Below are positions 1 through 9,508 of a stretch of 42,486 nt of DNA, in pieces. A program made the position numbers and the translations under genes. Below the pieces are notes generated by a model. The model did no database searches. It was given only the letters and a program-made list of their open reading frames with translations, and was not told where the DNA came from. Each line of letters starts with the position of its first letter. Position 1 is the stretch's first letter. This DNA comes from Bacteroidota bacterium (GTDB taxonomy: Bacteria > Bacteroidota > Bacteroidia > Sphingobacteriales > Sphingobacteriaceae), in contig JABDFZ010000012.1 in NCBI GenBank assembly GCA_013286325.1, positions 1-42,486 of the forward strand, written 5' to 3'.

Positions 1-1572
1 GCCGTCGAACCAAGCTTACGTTTAGCGGTACCGGTATCAAACCTTTATTTTTTTGCAGGCCCGCGTTTAGCGTTCAACATCCAGAACAGTTTTTCGTACA
101 CACAGGTTAAGCAGCTCAATACTAATGCCGAATTAAGCAATATGCGCAAAACATTAGTATCCGGGCAAGTAGGTGTAGGTTATGAGATCCCATTGGCATC
201 TGCCACTAATCCTAACAAAATTAATCTTTCGCCATTTGTTTCTTATCAGCCTTATTTTGGCCAGGCGCCACGTAATATTGAAAGCTGGCAAGTGACAACT
301 GTACGCGCAGGTATTGCCCTTAAATTTGGTAAGGGCCATAAAAAAGCTGTGGAAATACCGGCGGCAGCGATAGTTCCTGTTGCTGTTGATGTTACATTCT
401 CTGTACGTGCGCCTAAAGCGCTGCCATTAAAACGCCAGGTTAGCGAAACTTTGCCTTTGCTTAACGCTGTATTTTTTGAGGATGGCGCCAACACCATACC
501 CGACCGTTACGTAGCACTTAACAAAGCACAGGCTGATAACTTTAAAGAAGAACAATTGCAGGAAGAACAATCAGTAACCATGTCTGGCCGTTCTGCAAGA
601 CAGTTAAATGTATACCATAATATACTGAACATTCTGGGTGACCGTATGCGTACCAATCCGGGTACTACTATATCGTTAACCGGTGCACCCGCAGGTGACG
701 GGAAAATAATGGCCGAATCGATAAAAATGTATCTGACAGGCACATTTGGGATTAACGGTTCACGTATCACAACGCTTGCCCGCAAAAAACCAGCTAATCC
801 GTCAGAACAACCGGGTGGAAACAAGGAACTTGTTTTATTGCGTGCCGAGGATCGCAGGGTTGATATCGCGAGTACATCGCCCGAATTGCTAATGGAAGTT
901 GGCGGCGGAATGATGAAACCTGTACATTTTAACAGCTTGCAAACAGATCCATTGGATAGCTATATGGTACTAAACGTTGATGGCGCTAAAAAACAGTTGA
1001 ATAACTGGTCGATAAATGTGACTGATGAAAGCGGGGTAATCCAACATTTCGGGCCATTCACCAATGACCAGGAAAGTGTATCAGGCATAGCAATAATGGG
1101 CAACAGCCCGAAAGGAAATTACAAGATCACGATGACCGGCGAAGCGAAAAACGGAACCATAATTACTAAAGAAAGCACCGTGTATTTAGTTCGCCAGGAC
1201 ACTGCAATCCAAAAAGGATTCCGTTACAGCGTAGTATTTGATTTTGATAAGGCAATAGGTATAGCATCATACAACAAATTGTTAACTGATGTGGTATCGC
1301 CTTTAATTGTTGATGGATCGACAGTTATTATTCATGGTCATACAGATATTATTGGTGAAGAGGATTATAACCAAAAATTATCTGATAGTCGTGCACAACA
1401 AACACAAAAGGTGCTTGAAAGCAGCCTGTCAGCAACCGGCAAAAACAATGTTAAGTTTGAAACGCTTGGCTTTGGTGAAGATCCCGGTCATTCACCATTT
1501 GATAATACCTTGCCCGAGGAACGTTTTTATAACCGTACGGTTATCATAGACATTATCCCGGCAAATAAATAA
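1..1572 (+). CDS. OmpA-family outer-membrane protein (5' end missing)
   Basis: The reading frame is open from base 1, so this is the 3' part of a longer gene; 523 residues are visible. The first ~80 residues contain alternating hydrophobic/aromatic stretches (for example FAGPRLAFNIQNSFSY) as in a small outer-membrane beta-barrel. A middle region of unknown fold follows. The last ~110 residues form an OmpA-like peptidoglycan-binding domain: a VVFDFDKA strand, then IIHGHTDIIGEEDYNQKLSDSRA and the closing FYNRTVIIDI strand. The family anchors the outer membrane to peptidoglycan; in Bacteroidota such proteins are often barrel-plus-OmpA. The true start lies outside the window. The domain assignment is firm; the specific role is not known. 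Confidence 0.85.
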   Translation, partial: AVEPSLRLAVPVSNLYFFAGPRLAFNIQNSFSYTQVKQLNTNAELSNMRKTLVSGQVGVGYEIPLASATNPNKINLSPFVSYQPYFGQAPRNIESWQVTTVRAGIALKFGKGHKKAVEIPAAAIVPVAVDVTFSVRAPKALPLKRQVSETLPLLNAVFFEDGANTIPDRYVALNKAQADNFKEEQLQEEQSVTMSGRSARQLNVYHNILNILGDRMRTNPGTTISLTGAPAGDGKIMAESIKMYLTGTFGINGSRITTLARKKPANPSEQPGGNKELVLLRAEDRRVDIASTSPELLMEVGGGMMKPVHFNSLQTDPLDSYMVLNVDGAKKQLNNWSINVTDESGVIQHFGPFTNDQESVSGIAIMGNSPKGNYKITMTGEAKNGTIITKESTVYLVRQDTAIQKGFRYSVVFDFDKAIGIASYNKLLTDVVSPLIVDGSTVIIHGHTDIIGEEDYNQKLSDSRAQQTQKVLESSLSATGKNNVKFETLGFGEDPGHSPFDNTLPEERFYNRTVIIDIIPANK

Positions 1573-1592
1573 TACGGATGCTATTGCTCATT

Positions 1593-1641
1593 ATTTATAC
1601 AAGAAAGGAGTCACCTTTAGTGGCTTCTTTCTTGTATAAAT
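1593..1641 (+). terminator. Long hairpin terminator after the OmpA-family gene
   Basis: An inverted repeat of about 21 bp (arm starting ATTTATACAAGAAAG) with two G-U pairs and a loop of about 7 nt lies 20 nt after the stop codon. It sits between two convergent genes (the OmpA-like gene and the RND operon) and could serve both strands. Confidence 0.8.
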
Positions 1642-1694
1642 AACCGAATATAATGAAAACTATAAAGCAAGTAATAATATGCGCCGTGTTTATA

Positions 1695-4600
1695 TTAGTC
1701 TTTGGTATCTATGTTGATTTTTGGTGGTAATAGTTTATAAACTACCGGCGTGACTATCCGGGATAATATGGTTGAGCTGACTAAGCCGCCAATCAGCACA
1801 AGCGCCAAAGGCGAAATAAGCGGGTTGGCGTTTAAAGCAATTGGCAGCATACCACAGATGGCTGTAATGGAGGTGAGCACTACCGGAAGAAACCTGATTT
1901 CACCGGCCTTTTCGATTGCCTCAACCAATGGCATACCCTGTTGCCTAAGCTGGTTTGTAAAGTCAACCAAAAGAATCGAATTCTTTACTTCAACCCCTGC
2001 CAGGCCAATAAAACCAATGATGGTGACATATGACATTGGGTACCCGGTAAGGAATAAGATAAGCGCGCCCCCGACAACTCCCAGAGGAATAACCGATAAT
2101 ACAATAAGTAAACCTTTAAAAGTTTTGAATTGCAGGATTAGCACAACCACAAACAAGAATAAGGTTGCAATAATCACTGTTACGAATCCCCTTGATAATG
2201 TATCATCTTCGCTTTCCGCCTGTCCGGCGAGTTTGTAATAATACCCTGGCGGCATTTTTATAGCGTTCAACTTTGGAACAACGGTCTTCAGCACATCATT
2301 TGCCAAAACACCCTGGCTGGTTGACGCAGTAACTTTAGCAAAGCGATTTTTATTAAAGCGATTAATAGAAGCAGGCGAACTTTCAAATGTTAATTGGGCA
2401 ACTTCATTCAATGGTACTGGTATCCCCGCTGAGCTATTAACAAATATGCCCTGGAACACTTTTAACGTGGCAAATTTGTCCTTTGGAGCCTCAACAATAA
2501 TATTGTAATCATCGTTATTTTCGTCGGTGAACGAACCTATATTTAGTCCGGCAATAGCCAGGCGAATTGTACGGTCTATATCAGCTGTCAGGATGCCGAG
2601 TGTCCTGGCTTTTTCCTTGTCTATTTTTACCTTAAGATCAGATTTTAGTGCGCCCAAATCATTATTAACATTGACGACGTTTTTACTTTGAAGTAGTATT
2701 TGTTCCACCTGCAAGGTTAGGTTTCTCAGTGAATCTATGTTTTCCCCGAAGACCCTAACCGAAATCGGGGCTTCAACTGGTGGGCCCTGTACAAAATTAT
2801 TTACTTCAACCTTTGCCCATGGAAAATTGCAAAACTGTTTTCTGAGGTCTTCTATGATTTTATTTTTTTCCGTCGCTTTTGTATCATCCTTCAAAAGGAT
2901 AAACAACTCGGCAAAATCTGTTTGCTCTTGTTGCTGATAAATATTGTAATAGATACGTGGGTTTCCTTTTCCTACATTACTGGTGATATATTTTATATAC
3001 GGTTTATGAACCAGGCTATCCTCTACCATTTTCGTGATCCTGTTGGTTTCGTAAATGTTACTTTGAAGCGATGGCTTTATATCGATAAGGAACATCGGTT
3101 TTTCAGAGTCTGGAAATAGTATAAAGCCTATTTGCCCAAAAAGTCGAAAAGCACCCACAAACAGCACAAGTGCTATCAGCAAAGTAGTCTTGGGCCATTT
3201 AAGGGCTTTATCCAATACGGGCGCATAGGTTTTGTGGATGGTACTTTTCAACGCCTGCATAAAAATATTGCCTTCCTTGTTTGGATTGGGCTTTAAAAGC
3301 GAGCTTGCAAGGAACGGTACAACCGTAAGCGATACCAGTAGAGAAGCAATAACCGACATGATTATTGCGAGCGGCAAACCCCTTGTGAACTCGCCAGGCC
3401 CTCCCGGCAAAAAAACGAGCGGGAGAAAGGCGATGATCAGCGTGGCAGTGCATCCCAAAACGGCCATTCCTATTTGTTTGGTTGCTAATACAACCGTTTC
3501 CTTTGTACTGTATCCTTCATGCAGCCACCGTTCAATATTTTCAATAACCACAATGCTGTCATCAACTAACAGGCTGAGGGCAACTATTAAGCCAACTATA
3601 CTAAACTGGTTAAGTGAAATATTTAAATAATTTAGCCCCACCACGCCTAATGAAAGTGAAAGCGGAATGGCTACCATAACAATTAATGCCGGCCGTACGC
3701 CAAGCGGCAGCAATGTGATGAGCACCAGTACAATCGCTATTAAAAAATCCTCACCTAAACCATTTAACCGGGATGCAACATTATCTGCCTGGTCAAATAT
3801 TTTTATCAGTCTGATGTTTGAAGGTAATAAATTGGTAAACGCTTCTATTGCCGGCAGGTATTTCTTTTGCGTTCCGGCTATATTTGAGCCTTCTTTTAAA
3901 CAAGCATTCACCAACACACACCTGTGCCCGTTAACCCTGGTAATATACTTTTCGTCCTCGTAATTAAACCGAACATCCGCAATATCTTTAAGCAAAACAA
4001 TCTTGCCGCCGGAATTATAAACAACCGTTCCGGCAATGTCTTCCACACTTTTATATTTGCCGCTTGTTTTAACATTAAAAGATTTTGTATTTATACTGAT
4101 GCTACCGCCGGGCACATTTACCGCTTCCCCCTGCAATGTTCCAATCACAATGTTCAACGGTATATTTAGCTTTGCCATTTTTGCCAATTGCAGGTCGACC
4201 CTAACAATTTGTTCAGGGAAGCCAGAATAGGTGACATCCTTAAGCTCGGGTATTTTCTCAAGCGTTTTTTTTAATTTATCCGCCTGGTCTCTTAAGACCT
4301 TGTAGGATGCGCCCTCGGATGCAAGTGCAATTTGTAAGACATTCACCTCGGTCGGATCCATTTTTGTTATTTCAATTTTATAAAGATCAGACGGCAAATC
4401 GCTTCGGAGGCTATTTACTTCTCTCACCACATCCTGGTATTTGCTTTGCCAGTCAGTACTATATTTAAATAAAATACTGGTAACAGAAAGGCCGTCCTGT
4501 GCTGTCGACACTAGCTTATCTACGTCGTCCAGATCGTATAATTTTTTCTCAATTGGTTTTACAACCAATTCTTCCATGTCCTTGGAGTTGGTTCCGGGAT

Positions 4601-4751
4601 AAACGACATTAATAAAATATGATGGCGGATGTATTTCAGTATCTTCAGCACGCGGCATGGTTAATATAGTTACCACGCCGATGACGGCAGCCATAACTGA
4701 CATCACCAGTGTAAATTGGTAGTTTTTGACAGAAAAAGCAGTTATTTTCAT
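1695..4751 (-). CDS. RND-family efflux permease (AcrB-like inner-membrane pump)
   Basis: 1018 residues, the usual length of RND permeases. The N-terminus has the first membrane helix followed by the periplasmic porter segment (PGTNSKDMEELVVKPIEKKL). The diagnostic transmembrane motif LLVDDSIVVIENIERWLHEG is present, containing the paired Asp residues of the proton relay. A second repeat ends in a helical bundle (GFIGLAGVEVKNSILLVDF). The protein would drive proton-coupled export of small amphipathic compounds together with the adaptor and TolC-like genes immediately upstream on the same strand (4-nt and 2-nt gaps), so the three form one operon. The lack of heavy-metal signatures favours a hydrophobe/multidrug type. 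Substrate unknown. Confidence 0.95.
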   Translation of the reverse strand: MKITAFSVKNYQFTLVMSVMAAVIGVVTILTMPRAEDTEIHPPSYFINVVYPGTNSKDMEELVVKPIEKKLYDLDDVDKLVSTAQDGLSVTSILFKYSTDWQSKYQDVVREVNSLRSDLPSDLYKIEITKMDPTEVNVLQIALASEGASYKVLRDQADKLKKTLEKIPELKDVTYSGFPEQIVRVDLQLAKMAKLNIPLNIVIGTLQGEAVNVPGGSISINTKSFNVKTSGKYKSVEDIAGTVVYNSGGKIVLLKDIADVRFNYEDEKYITRVNGHRCVLVNACLKEGSNIAGTQKKYLPAIEAFTNLLPSNIRLIKIFDQADNVASRLNGLGEDFLIAIVLVLITLLPLGVRPALIVMVAIPLSLSLGVVGLNYLNISLNQFSIVGLIVALSLLVDDSIVVIENIERWLHEGYSTKETVVLATKQIGMAVLGCTATLIIAFLPLVFLPGGPGEFTRGLPLAIIMSVIASLLVSLTVVPFLASSLLKPNPNKEGNIFMQALKSTIHKTYAPVLDKALKWPKTTLLIALVLFVGAFRLFGQIGFILFPDSEKPMFLIDIKPSLQSNIYETNRITKMVEDSLVHKPYIKYITSNVGKGNPRIYYNIYQQQEQTDFAELFILLKDDTKATEKNKIIEDLRKQFCNFPWAKVEVNNFVQGPPVEAPISVRVFGENIDSLRNLTLQVEQILLQSKNVVNVNNDLGALKSDLKVKIDKEKARTLGILTADIDRTIRLAIAGLNIGSFTDENNDDYNIIVEAPKDKFATLKVFQGIFVNSSAGIPVPLNEVAQLTFESSPASINRFNKNRFAKVTASTSQGVLANDVLKTVVPKLNAIKMPPGYYYKLAGQAESEDDTLSRGFVTVIIATLFLFVVVLILQFKTFKGLLIVLSVIPLGVVGGALILFLTGYPMSYVTIIGFIGLAGVEVKNSILLVDFTNQLRQQGMPLVEAIEKAGEIRFLPVVLTSITAICGMLPIALNANPLISPLALVLIGGLVSSTILSRIVTPVVYKLLPPKINIDTKD

Positions 4752-4755
4752 ATGG

Positions 4756-5799
4756 TTACTGTACTATAGCTATTTTTGATTTTTCATTAAGAAAGGCATT
4801 GTTGGATATCACCACTTGTTCACCCTCGCTAATACCGGACTGAACAATTACATTTTTCTCGTTAAATGACCTGATTATTACATCAACCTTTTTTAATGAA
4901 TTATTTTCTGCCGGAACGTAAACAGAAGCCTTGCTTCCACTAACCTGTATTAATGCTTCATATGGAATGGTAAATTCTTTTATTGGCTTGCCCGGAACAA
5001 GTACGGCTTTTCCAAACATGCCTACAGCAGGACTTTCGCCGTCAAAGCTTACTTTAACATCTACCTGGAATGAACCGCCAGCCATATCTGCAGATCGCGA
5101 TTTGCGGTATACTGACCCGGTAAACGTTTTATTGGCATAAGCATCGAGCTGAACAATGGCCTTTTGCCCAGTGTAAATGGACGCCCATTCTTCGTCGGTA
5201 ACACCTACCCTCAGTAAAAAATCCCTGCTTCCTGCCGCCTCATCAATGGTGATAACCGGTGTGCCCGGCGCAGTTACCTCTCCTTCATTACCTGGCTTAC
5301 CGGTAATGAACCCATCAGCTTCCGCCTTGATGAATGCATATTGCTGATTGAATGCAATGGCATCAACCGATTTTTGGGCAACTTCTAATGCTGTTTTGGC
5401 ATTTTGCATTTGCTCCAGGGTTACCACACTGTCTTTATACAAATTGCTTGCGCGGTCATAGTCTCTTTTTGTTTTTTCGAGGGTGAGTTTTGCCTGGTCG
5501 AGCTGGGAATTGATCTCTGTGATTTTAAGGGAGGCCAGTAGTTGTCCTTTTTTTACAAACGATCCTTCGTTTACATAAATGCGGTCAATTACGCCTCCGG
5601 TTTTAAAAGAAAGCTTTGCCTCATTTTCGGTGGCCAGTAAACCGGTTAGATGCAGCGAATCACTTACCGCTTCAACGGTTACATTTGCTACTTTAACAGT
5701 TGTAAAACTCCCATTGTCAGGGGCTGCAACTTTGTTCTCTTTTCGTGCACATGACATAAAGAGTACAGGTAGCATCAGGACGATCATTATTTTTTTCAT
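4756..5799 (-). CDS. RND efflux periplasmic adaptor (membrane fusion lipoprotein)
   Basis: 347 residues with a lipoprotein signal peptide: MKKIMIVLMLPVLFMSC, with the lipobox Cys at residue 17. Next come the split biotinyl/lipoyl halves (LSFKTGGVIDRIYVNEGSFVKKGQLLASL and the matching ADGFITGKPGNEGEVTAPGTP) around an alpha-helical hairpin (residues ~95-150), then beta-barrel and membrane-proximal domains. This is the order found in HlyD/AcrA-type adaptors. It would link the permease (downstream) to the TolC-like channel (upstream). Part of the three-gene RND operon. Confidence 0.93.
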   Translation of the reverse strand: MKKIMIVLMLPVLFMSCARKENKVAAPDNGSFTTVKVANVTVEAVSDSLHLTGLLATENEAKLSFKTGGVIDRIYVNEGSFVKKGQLLASLKITEINSQLDQAKLTLEKTKRDYDRASNLYKDSVVTLEQMQNAKTALEVAQKSVDAIAFNQQYAFIKAEADGFITGKPGNEGEVTAPGTPVITIDEAAGSRDFLLRVGVTDEEWASIYTGQKAIVQLDAYANKTFTGSVYRKSRSADMAGGSFQVDVKVSFDGESPAVGMFGKAVLVPGKPIKEFTIPYEALIQVSGSKASVYVPAENNSLKKVDVIIRSFNEKNVIVQSGISEGEQVVISNNAFLNEKSKIAIVQ

Positions 5800-5801
5800 T
5801 T

Positions 5802-7148
5802 CTATTTAACTTTTGACGTAGCGGTTTGCCGTTCGTATTCGGCTAATTGGATTAATATATTATAGCGGTCGATATTTAATTTTAGGGAGGTGTTGGTAAG
5901 CTGGTCCCTTGCGTCAATAAATTCAATAAGTGAATTCGAGCCTTCTTTAAACCCCTTATCTATCAAATTAAAATAAGCCTTCGCTGCAACCAGTTGTTTC
6001 TCTGCAGCCTGGCTTACCGCTAATGCGGATAGTAAATTATTGCGGGCAGAGGCGGCCGCAAGCTGTAATTGCGTTATTAAAAGGTCTTTTTGCAAATACA
6101 ACGATGACTGATCAAGTTGTGCCAGTTTAATATTATTCCTGTTCCTGCCGCCGCTAAAAATCGGGATGTTAAGTTGCGCGCCGAACAGGTAATAACGGCT
6201 GCGTGAGTTATATTCAAAATTTGACGCCTGAGATCCTAAATCAAGGTAAGTACTCAGTTTTGGGATAAAGTAGCTTTGATTTAATTTGACCACGTTGCCG
6301 GATATTTCAATTCCGGTACTGATTTGTTTTAACTCACTACGCTCCCGCGTGTTCGGCACATTAGCAAGTAAAACTGCTAATGAATCCGGAAGTTTATGCT
6401 CCTCAAAAATTATGGAATCGGCCAGGGGACGGTTAATCAGAAAATTCATGTAGTTCCTGGCATTAATTCTTGTGTTCTCGGCCTCAATTATTTTAGATGA
6501 AATGTTTTGCTGTTCACCTTGCGCCCTTAATAGATTTGCCGGCAAACCTTTTCCGTTTTTTAATAATGACAGGTTTACTTTTAGGTTCTGATCAACCAAC
6601 AGCAAAGCGCTGCGGTAAATACTTACAGCATCGAGAGAGGAACAATAGTTAAAATAAGCCTGTTTAATTTCTTTCACCAATTCCTGGCGATAGATATCCG
6701 CTTCATATTCCTTCATCACCACACTTTGCTTGCTGATCTCTTTATTATAATAGAGATCGGTATTTAATAAAGGGTAGCTGATATGAAAACGGGCATCATA
6801 AAAGTTATTGGGTAAAAACTGCTCAGTCAGATTTTTTATCTGTGCAAATTTCTGAGAAGAGGTGAGTTGGTTAAGGGTTGAATAAACTTTATTTAACAAA
6901 TCGCCCACGGGGAGTTCAATTGACCTGCCGCCTTGCGCAGATAAATAATCAGCGGTAAAAGACAAAGCTGGCATGAAAAAGCTTTTCGCGTTCCTAAGCA
7001 GCAACATACTTTGCTCCAGCGAAATATTCTTTTCTTTTAGTACCTGGTTGTTGGCCAGACCGGTATCGATATACCTTGATAAATACTCCTGAGCAAAAAC
7101 AGGAATGGCAATAATGCTCAAGAACATACTAAGCAGTTGTTTTTTCAT
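5802..7148 (-). CDS. TolC-like outer-membrane efflux channel
   Basis: 448 residues with a signal peptide (MKKQLLSMFLSIIAIPVFAQ). Two long helical repeats typical of the OEP family follow; the second ends in the characteristic tail (LIDKGFKEGSNSLIEFIDAR, then LNIDRYNILIQLAEYER). It would form the outer-membrane exit duct for the RND pump encoded by the next two genes. As first gene of the operon, its start codon lies about 58 nt downstream of the inferred transcription start. Confidence 0.92.
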   Translation of the reverse strand: MKKQLLSMFLSIIAIPVFAQEYLSRYIDTGLANNQVLKEKNISLEQSMLLLRNAKSFFMPALSFTADYLSAQGGRSIELPVGDLLNKVYSTLNQLTSSQKFAQIKNLTEQFLPNNFYDARFHISYPLLNTDLYYNKEISKQSVVMKEYEADIYRQELVKEIKQAYFNYCSSLDAVSIYRSALLLVDQNLKVNLSLLKNGKGLPANLLRAQGEQQNISSKIIEAENTRINARNYMNFLINRPLADSIIFEEHKLPDSLAVLLANVPNTRERSELKQISTGIEISGNVVKLNQSYFIPKLSTYLDLGSQASNFEYNSRSRYYLFGAQLNIPIFSGGRNRNNIKLAQLDQSSLYLQKDLLITQLQLAAASARNNLLSALAVSQAAEKQLVAAKAYFNLIDKGFKEGSNSLIEFIDARDQLTNTSLKLNIDRYNILIQLAEYERQTATSKVK

Positions 7149-7196
7149 GCAGTTAATTTCTTTTTGTTTACCAGATATGGTATATTTGTTTAGTTT

Positions 7197-7249
7197 TAAA
7201 ATGCAACTGGTTGCAAATATAAATATCCAATTGTAAAATGCAACTGGTT
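7197..7249. promoter_or_regulatory. Probable HxlR operator: two 16-bp direct repeats
   Basis: TAAAATGCAACTGGTT occurs at 7197-7212 and again at 7234-7249. The second copy contains the -33 TTG of the RND promoter and the first covers its predicted start site. The pair lies between the divergent RND operon and the HxlR regulator gene, the normal position of an autoregulated operator. Function is inferred from position and exact repetition. Confidence 0.65.
7214..7243 (-). promoter_or_regulatory. Bacteroidota-type promoter of the RND operon
   Basis: On the minus strand TTG (7243-7241) is followed by exactly 19 nt and then TATATTTG (7221-7214), which fits the Bacteroidota consensus TTG-N19-TAnnTTTG. 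The predicted start is near 7207, about 58 nt before the tolC-like start codon. Confidence 0.7.
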
Positions 7250-7267
7250 TTGAAAAATAAATATTTT

Positions 7268-7687
7268 ATGGGAAATCATAGATCATACTGTCCAATAAAC
7301 TTAGCTCTTGAGGTTTTTGGAGATAAATGGAGTTTAATCATCATCAGGGATATAATGTTTAGTGGAAAGCGGCACTTCCGGGAATTGCTTCAGTCAGATG
7401 AAAAAATCGCGTCAAATATTTTAACTGACCGGCTTGCCATGCTCGAACAGGAAGGGATAATCACTAAAGAAAGCGATCCGGACCATAAGCAGAAGATCAT
7501 TTACAGCCTTACTTCAAAAGGCATTGATATTTTGCCGGTTATTAAAGCAATGGGTGAATGGAGTTTCAAGTATCAACCTGTGGATGTTGAAGCAAATCAG
7601 CATGCCAAAATGCTGGCTGACGGCGGAAATGAGCTGGTTGAAGAGATTAAACATCAGTTAAGAAAGGAACACAACGTAGCCAGTTGA
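7268..7687 (+). CDS. HxlR-family winged-helix transcriptional regulator
   Basis: 139 residues from the chosen ATG. The sequence begins MGNHRSYCPINLALEVFGDKWSLIIIRDIM, the standard HxlR opening, including the CP motif whose Cys is often redox- or electrophile-sensing. The winged helix (FRELLQSDEKIASNILTDRLAMLE; GIITKESDPDHKQKIIYSLT) follows. An upstream in-frame ATG at 7238 is rejected because it lies inside the second 16-bp repeat and adds residues absent from the family. It is divergent from the RND operon and probably represses it, being released by a toxic compound. Confidence 0.9.
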   Translation: MGNHRSYCPINLALEVFGDKWSLIIIRDIMFSGKRHFRELLQSDEKIASNILTDRLAMLEQEGIITKESDPDHKQKIIYSLTSKGIDILPVIKAMGEWSFKYQPVDVEANQHAKMLADGGNELVEEIKHQLRKEHNVAS

Positions 7688-7833
7688 TCGAAGATAGTGA
7701 TTATAATCCGTCAAGACCTGATCCTGCTCAATATGAAATTGGAAATGAATAATGTTGCGAGCTGTAAAATATTGCAGGCCATCCTTGGTCAACTATTACC
7801 AGGTAGCCGAGGCCATTGGGAACGCTATCAGTG

Positions 7834-8121
7834 ATGACAATCCTTATGACTTTATGGTTTGTTTATAGTTGTAAAGGTGATGCATTAATAAAATCAGCTA
7901 TTGATGATAAATCTTTAAATAAAGAGGTTAGGGCTTTTGCGAAAGATGCGATGGAACATGGTAAATTAAGCAAGGCAGAAACCGACTATATTAAGACTCT
8001 TGATAGGGCTACATTAGTAAATCTGAGAACGGAGGCATTGAAGAGATCTGGCGATGAAGCTGTGGGAGAATTAGACCTAACGACAAAAATATTACGGAGA
8101 GATAATGGTTGCCTGCAATAA
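7834..8121 (+). CDS. Small hypothetical protein, possibly a lipoprotein
   Basis: 95 residues from the ATG; GTG at 7831 and TTG at 7816 are in-frame alternatives. A short hydrophobic N-terminus (MTILMTLWFVYSC) is followed by a charged helical body (SLNKEVRAFAKDAMEHGKLSKAETDYIKTLDRATL). The VYSC could be a lipobox, but the segment is short and lacks an initial Lys/Arg. No family recognised. It is flanked by about 150 bp without a clear gene upstream and a hairpin at its 3' end. Moderately likely to be real. Confidence 0.45.
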   Translation: MTILMTLWFVYSCKGDALIKSAIDDKSLNKEVRAFAKDAMEHGKLSKAETDYIKTLDRATLVNLRTEALKRSGDEAVGELDLTTKILRRDNGCLQ

Positions 8122-8160
8122 TATTTTAGATTGTGTCCCGGTGTTATCACCAAAATATTA
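8119..8160 (+). terminator. Hairpin at the end of the small hypothetical gene
   Basis: The 9-bp arms TAATATTTT / AAAATATTA enclose a nested GGTG-TTAT-CACC stem. It begins at the stop codon of the 95-residue gene and separates it from the convergent membrane-protein gene. Confidence 0.45.
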
Positions 8161-8216
8161 AATATACGCAATCAATTTCAACGCATCCAAAAAATAGTTC
8201 GAAATTTGTCCCCCCA

Positions 8217-9392
8217 TCAACTCTGTTTCTCCGGGATTTTAAAACCAAGGTAAGTTCCGGCCGTTATTCCCTGCATGGTCAGTAGCGTTGCCGAAAAATC
8301 GGGCATGGTCAGTGTTGCCCAGGCGCTATATAGGAAAACAAAGCCCAATACCGCCGTAAAAACAACCATTTGCAACCGGTGAAAGCTCACACCGTTCTCG
8401 TCGGTAAGTATATCATTAATAAAATTATCTTTACCTGTTTTCAGGCCGTCTATCAGGTTGTTGATGTTTGATGTCAACTGACAATCCAGGAAATTATTGT
8501 AGCCGATCTTTGCCTCTACTCCGGCAGCCGGTAACGCTGCCTTCAGCAAATCTGTCGCTTGCCTTAGCTCCGCCTGCTGCGCCTGTAAATCCTGTACCTC
8601 CTTTATCGCTTTATCTGCCTTGTTATTGTTAATGCTGACGGCACCCAGCCCTGTGCCTGCGCCAATGCCAATCAGCACCAGGATCCCGGTAGTTATTAGC
8701 TCGTAATTATCAGTTATCAGCCAGATAAAAATATAGGAAGCCAAAATGATAGAAAACCAAAAGGCCATCTGCACCTTCCCAAGGCTGTACGGCGCATTGC
8801 CGGCAGCTAAACCTGGAATACCCAGCGGTGTAAGGTCTGCAGGTGTATCACGAAGCATGGGTGTCGTTTTTGCGTATCTCAACAGCACCCCAAAATAGAT
8901 AAGCAGCACCACTATGCATCCCCAAAACCAACCCCTGTCGATACGCACCAACTGAAAAGAATTGATTTTGGTTGTTTGAGAACTTTGCCCGGTTAGGCCT
9001 ATACTGATACTCAGCGGCAGATCGAAAAATTGGTTGCCAAACTCAGGATAGCCGAGCAGCATGTTCCATGTTTTGTTATTCGCTGCGGTGCGCTGAAGCA
9101 AAAACTTAAGCTCGGCGCCATCTCCATGCAAATACCATCCAACCGGAACCGATCCCTCAATCTCTATATCATTGATAAAAAGCCGGACTTGTTTTATACC
9201 GTTTTGTGCAGTCAGTAGTCCGTTTAAATGTGCAACATCAACAACAATTATATCGCTTATTGCGGCAGACTTTTCTTTTCTGTTACCATCAAGGTAGGCA
9301 TCAATTACGGTATCGGGTTTTAGTGTGGGCGTTTGGGCCATTAAATTTAAACCAAACAACACCAGAATGGGGATAAGGATCAGTTTTTTCAC
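8217..9392 (-). CDS. Membrane protein of unknown function with signal peptide
   Basis: 391 residues starting at GTG. A signal peptide (KKLILIPILVLFGLNLMAQ) precedes a ~120-residue extracytoplasmic beta-rich segment. Hydrophobic helices follow (WFWGCIVVLLIYFGVLLRY; MAFWFSIILASYIFIWLI; ELITTGILVLIGIGAGTGLGAV), then a Gln/Ala-rich coiled-coil-like stretch (EVQDLQAQQAELRQATDLLK), and finally two more helices near the C-terminus. The topology suggests a periplasmic sensor-like head on a membrane platform. I do not recognise the family and assign no function. It stands alone, divergent from the MarR gene. Confidence 0.8.
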   Translation of the reverse strand: MKKLILIPILVLFGLNLMAQTPTLKPDTVIDAYLDGNRKEKSAAISDIIVVDVAHLNGLLTAQNGIKQVRLFINDIEIEGSVPVGWYLHGDGAELKFLLQRTAANNKTWNMLLGYPEFGNQFFDLPLSISIGLTGQSSQTTKINSFQLVRIDRGWFWGCIVVLLIYFGVLLRYAKTTPMLRDTPADLTPLGIPGLAAGNAPYSLGKVQMAFWFSIILASYIFIWLITDNYELITTGILVLIGIGAGTGLGAVSINNNKADKAIKEVQDLQAQQAELRQATDLLKAALPAAGVEAKIGYNNFLDCQLTSNINNLIDGLKTGKDNFINDILTDENGVSFHRLQMVVFTAVLGFVFLYSAWATLTMPDFSATLLTMQGITAGTYLGFKIPEKQS

Positions 9393-9477
9393 GACAAGGT
9401 TTATTCGAACTAAATTTAGTTAAATAGTTTTGAAAAACAAGCGTTTAAGGATTTTGGCAAATTTTCGGGAGAATTAC

Positions 9478-9489
9478 TTAGCCGACTAA
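9478..9489. promoter_or_regulatory. Probable MarR operator, copy 1
   Basis: TTAGCCGACTAA lies 20 bp upstream of the MarR start codon. It differs by one base from the perfect palindrome TTAGTCGACTAA found before the next gene. Confidence 0.6.
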
Positions 9490-9508
9490 TAAAAATCATT
9501 ATCTTCGT

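Noticed and set aside
1653..1730. A 25-residue hydrophobic ORF antisense to the end of the RND permease gene.
   Set aside because: It overlaps the permease coding sequence, has no ribosome binding site and no supporting context; chance is likely.
1750..2238. A 162-residue plus-strand ORF inside the RND permease gene.
   Set aside because: It is antisense to a clearly real, conserved gene and its translation is not protein-like.
7752..7868. A 38-residue ORF overlapping the small lipoprotein-like gene, with a plausible-looking string (NYYQVAEAIGNAI).
   Set aside because: It overlaps another frame and nothing recognisable was found; could be a remnant but not supportable.
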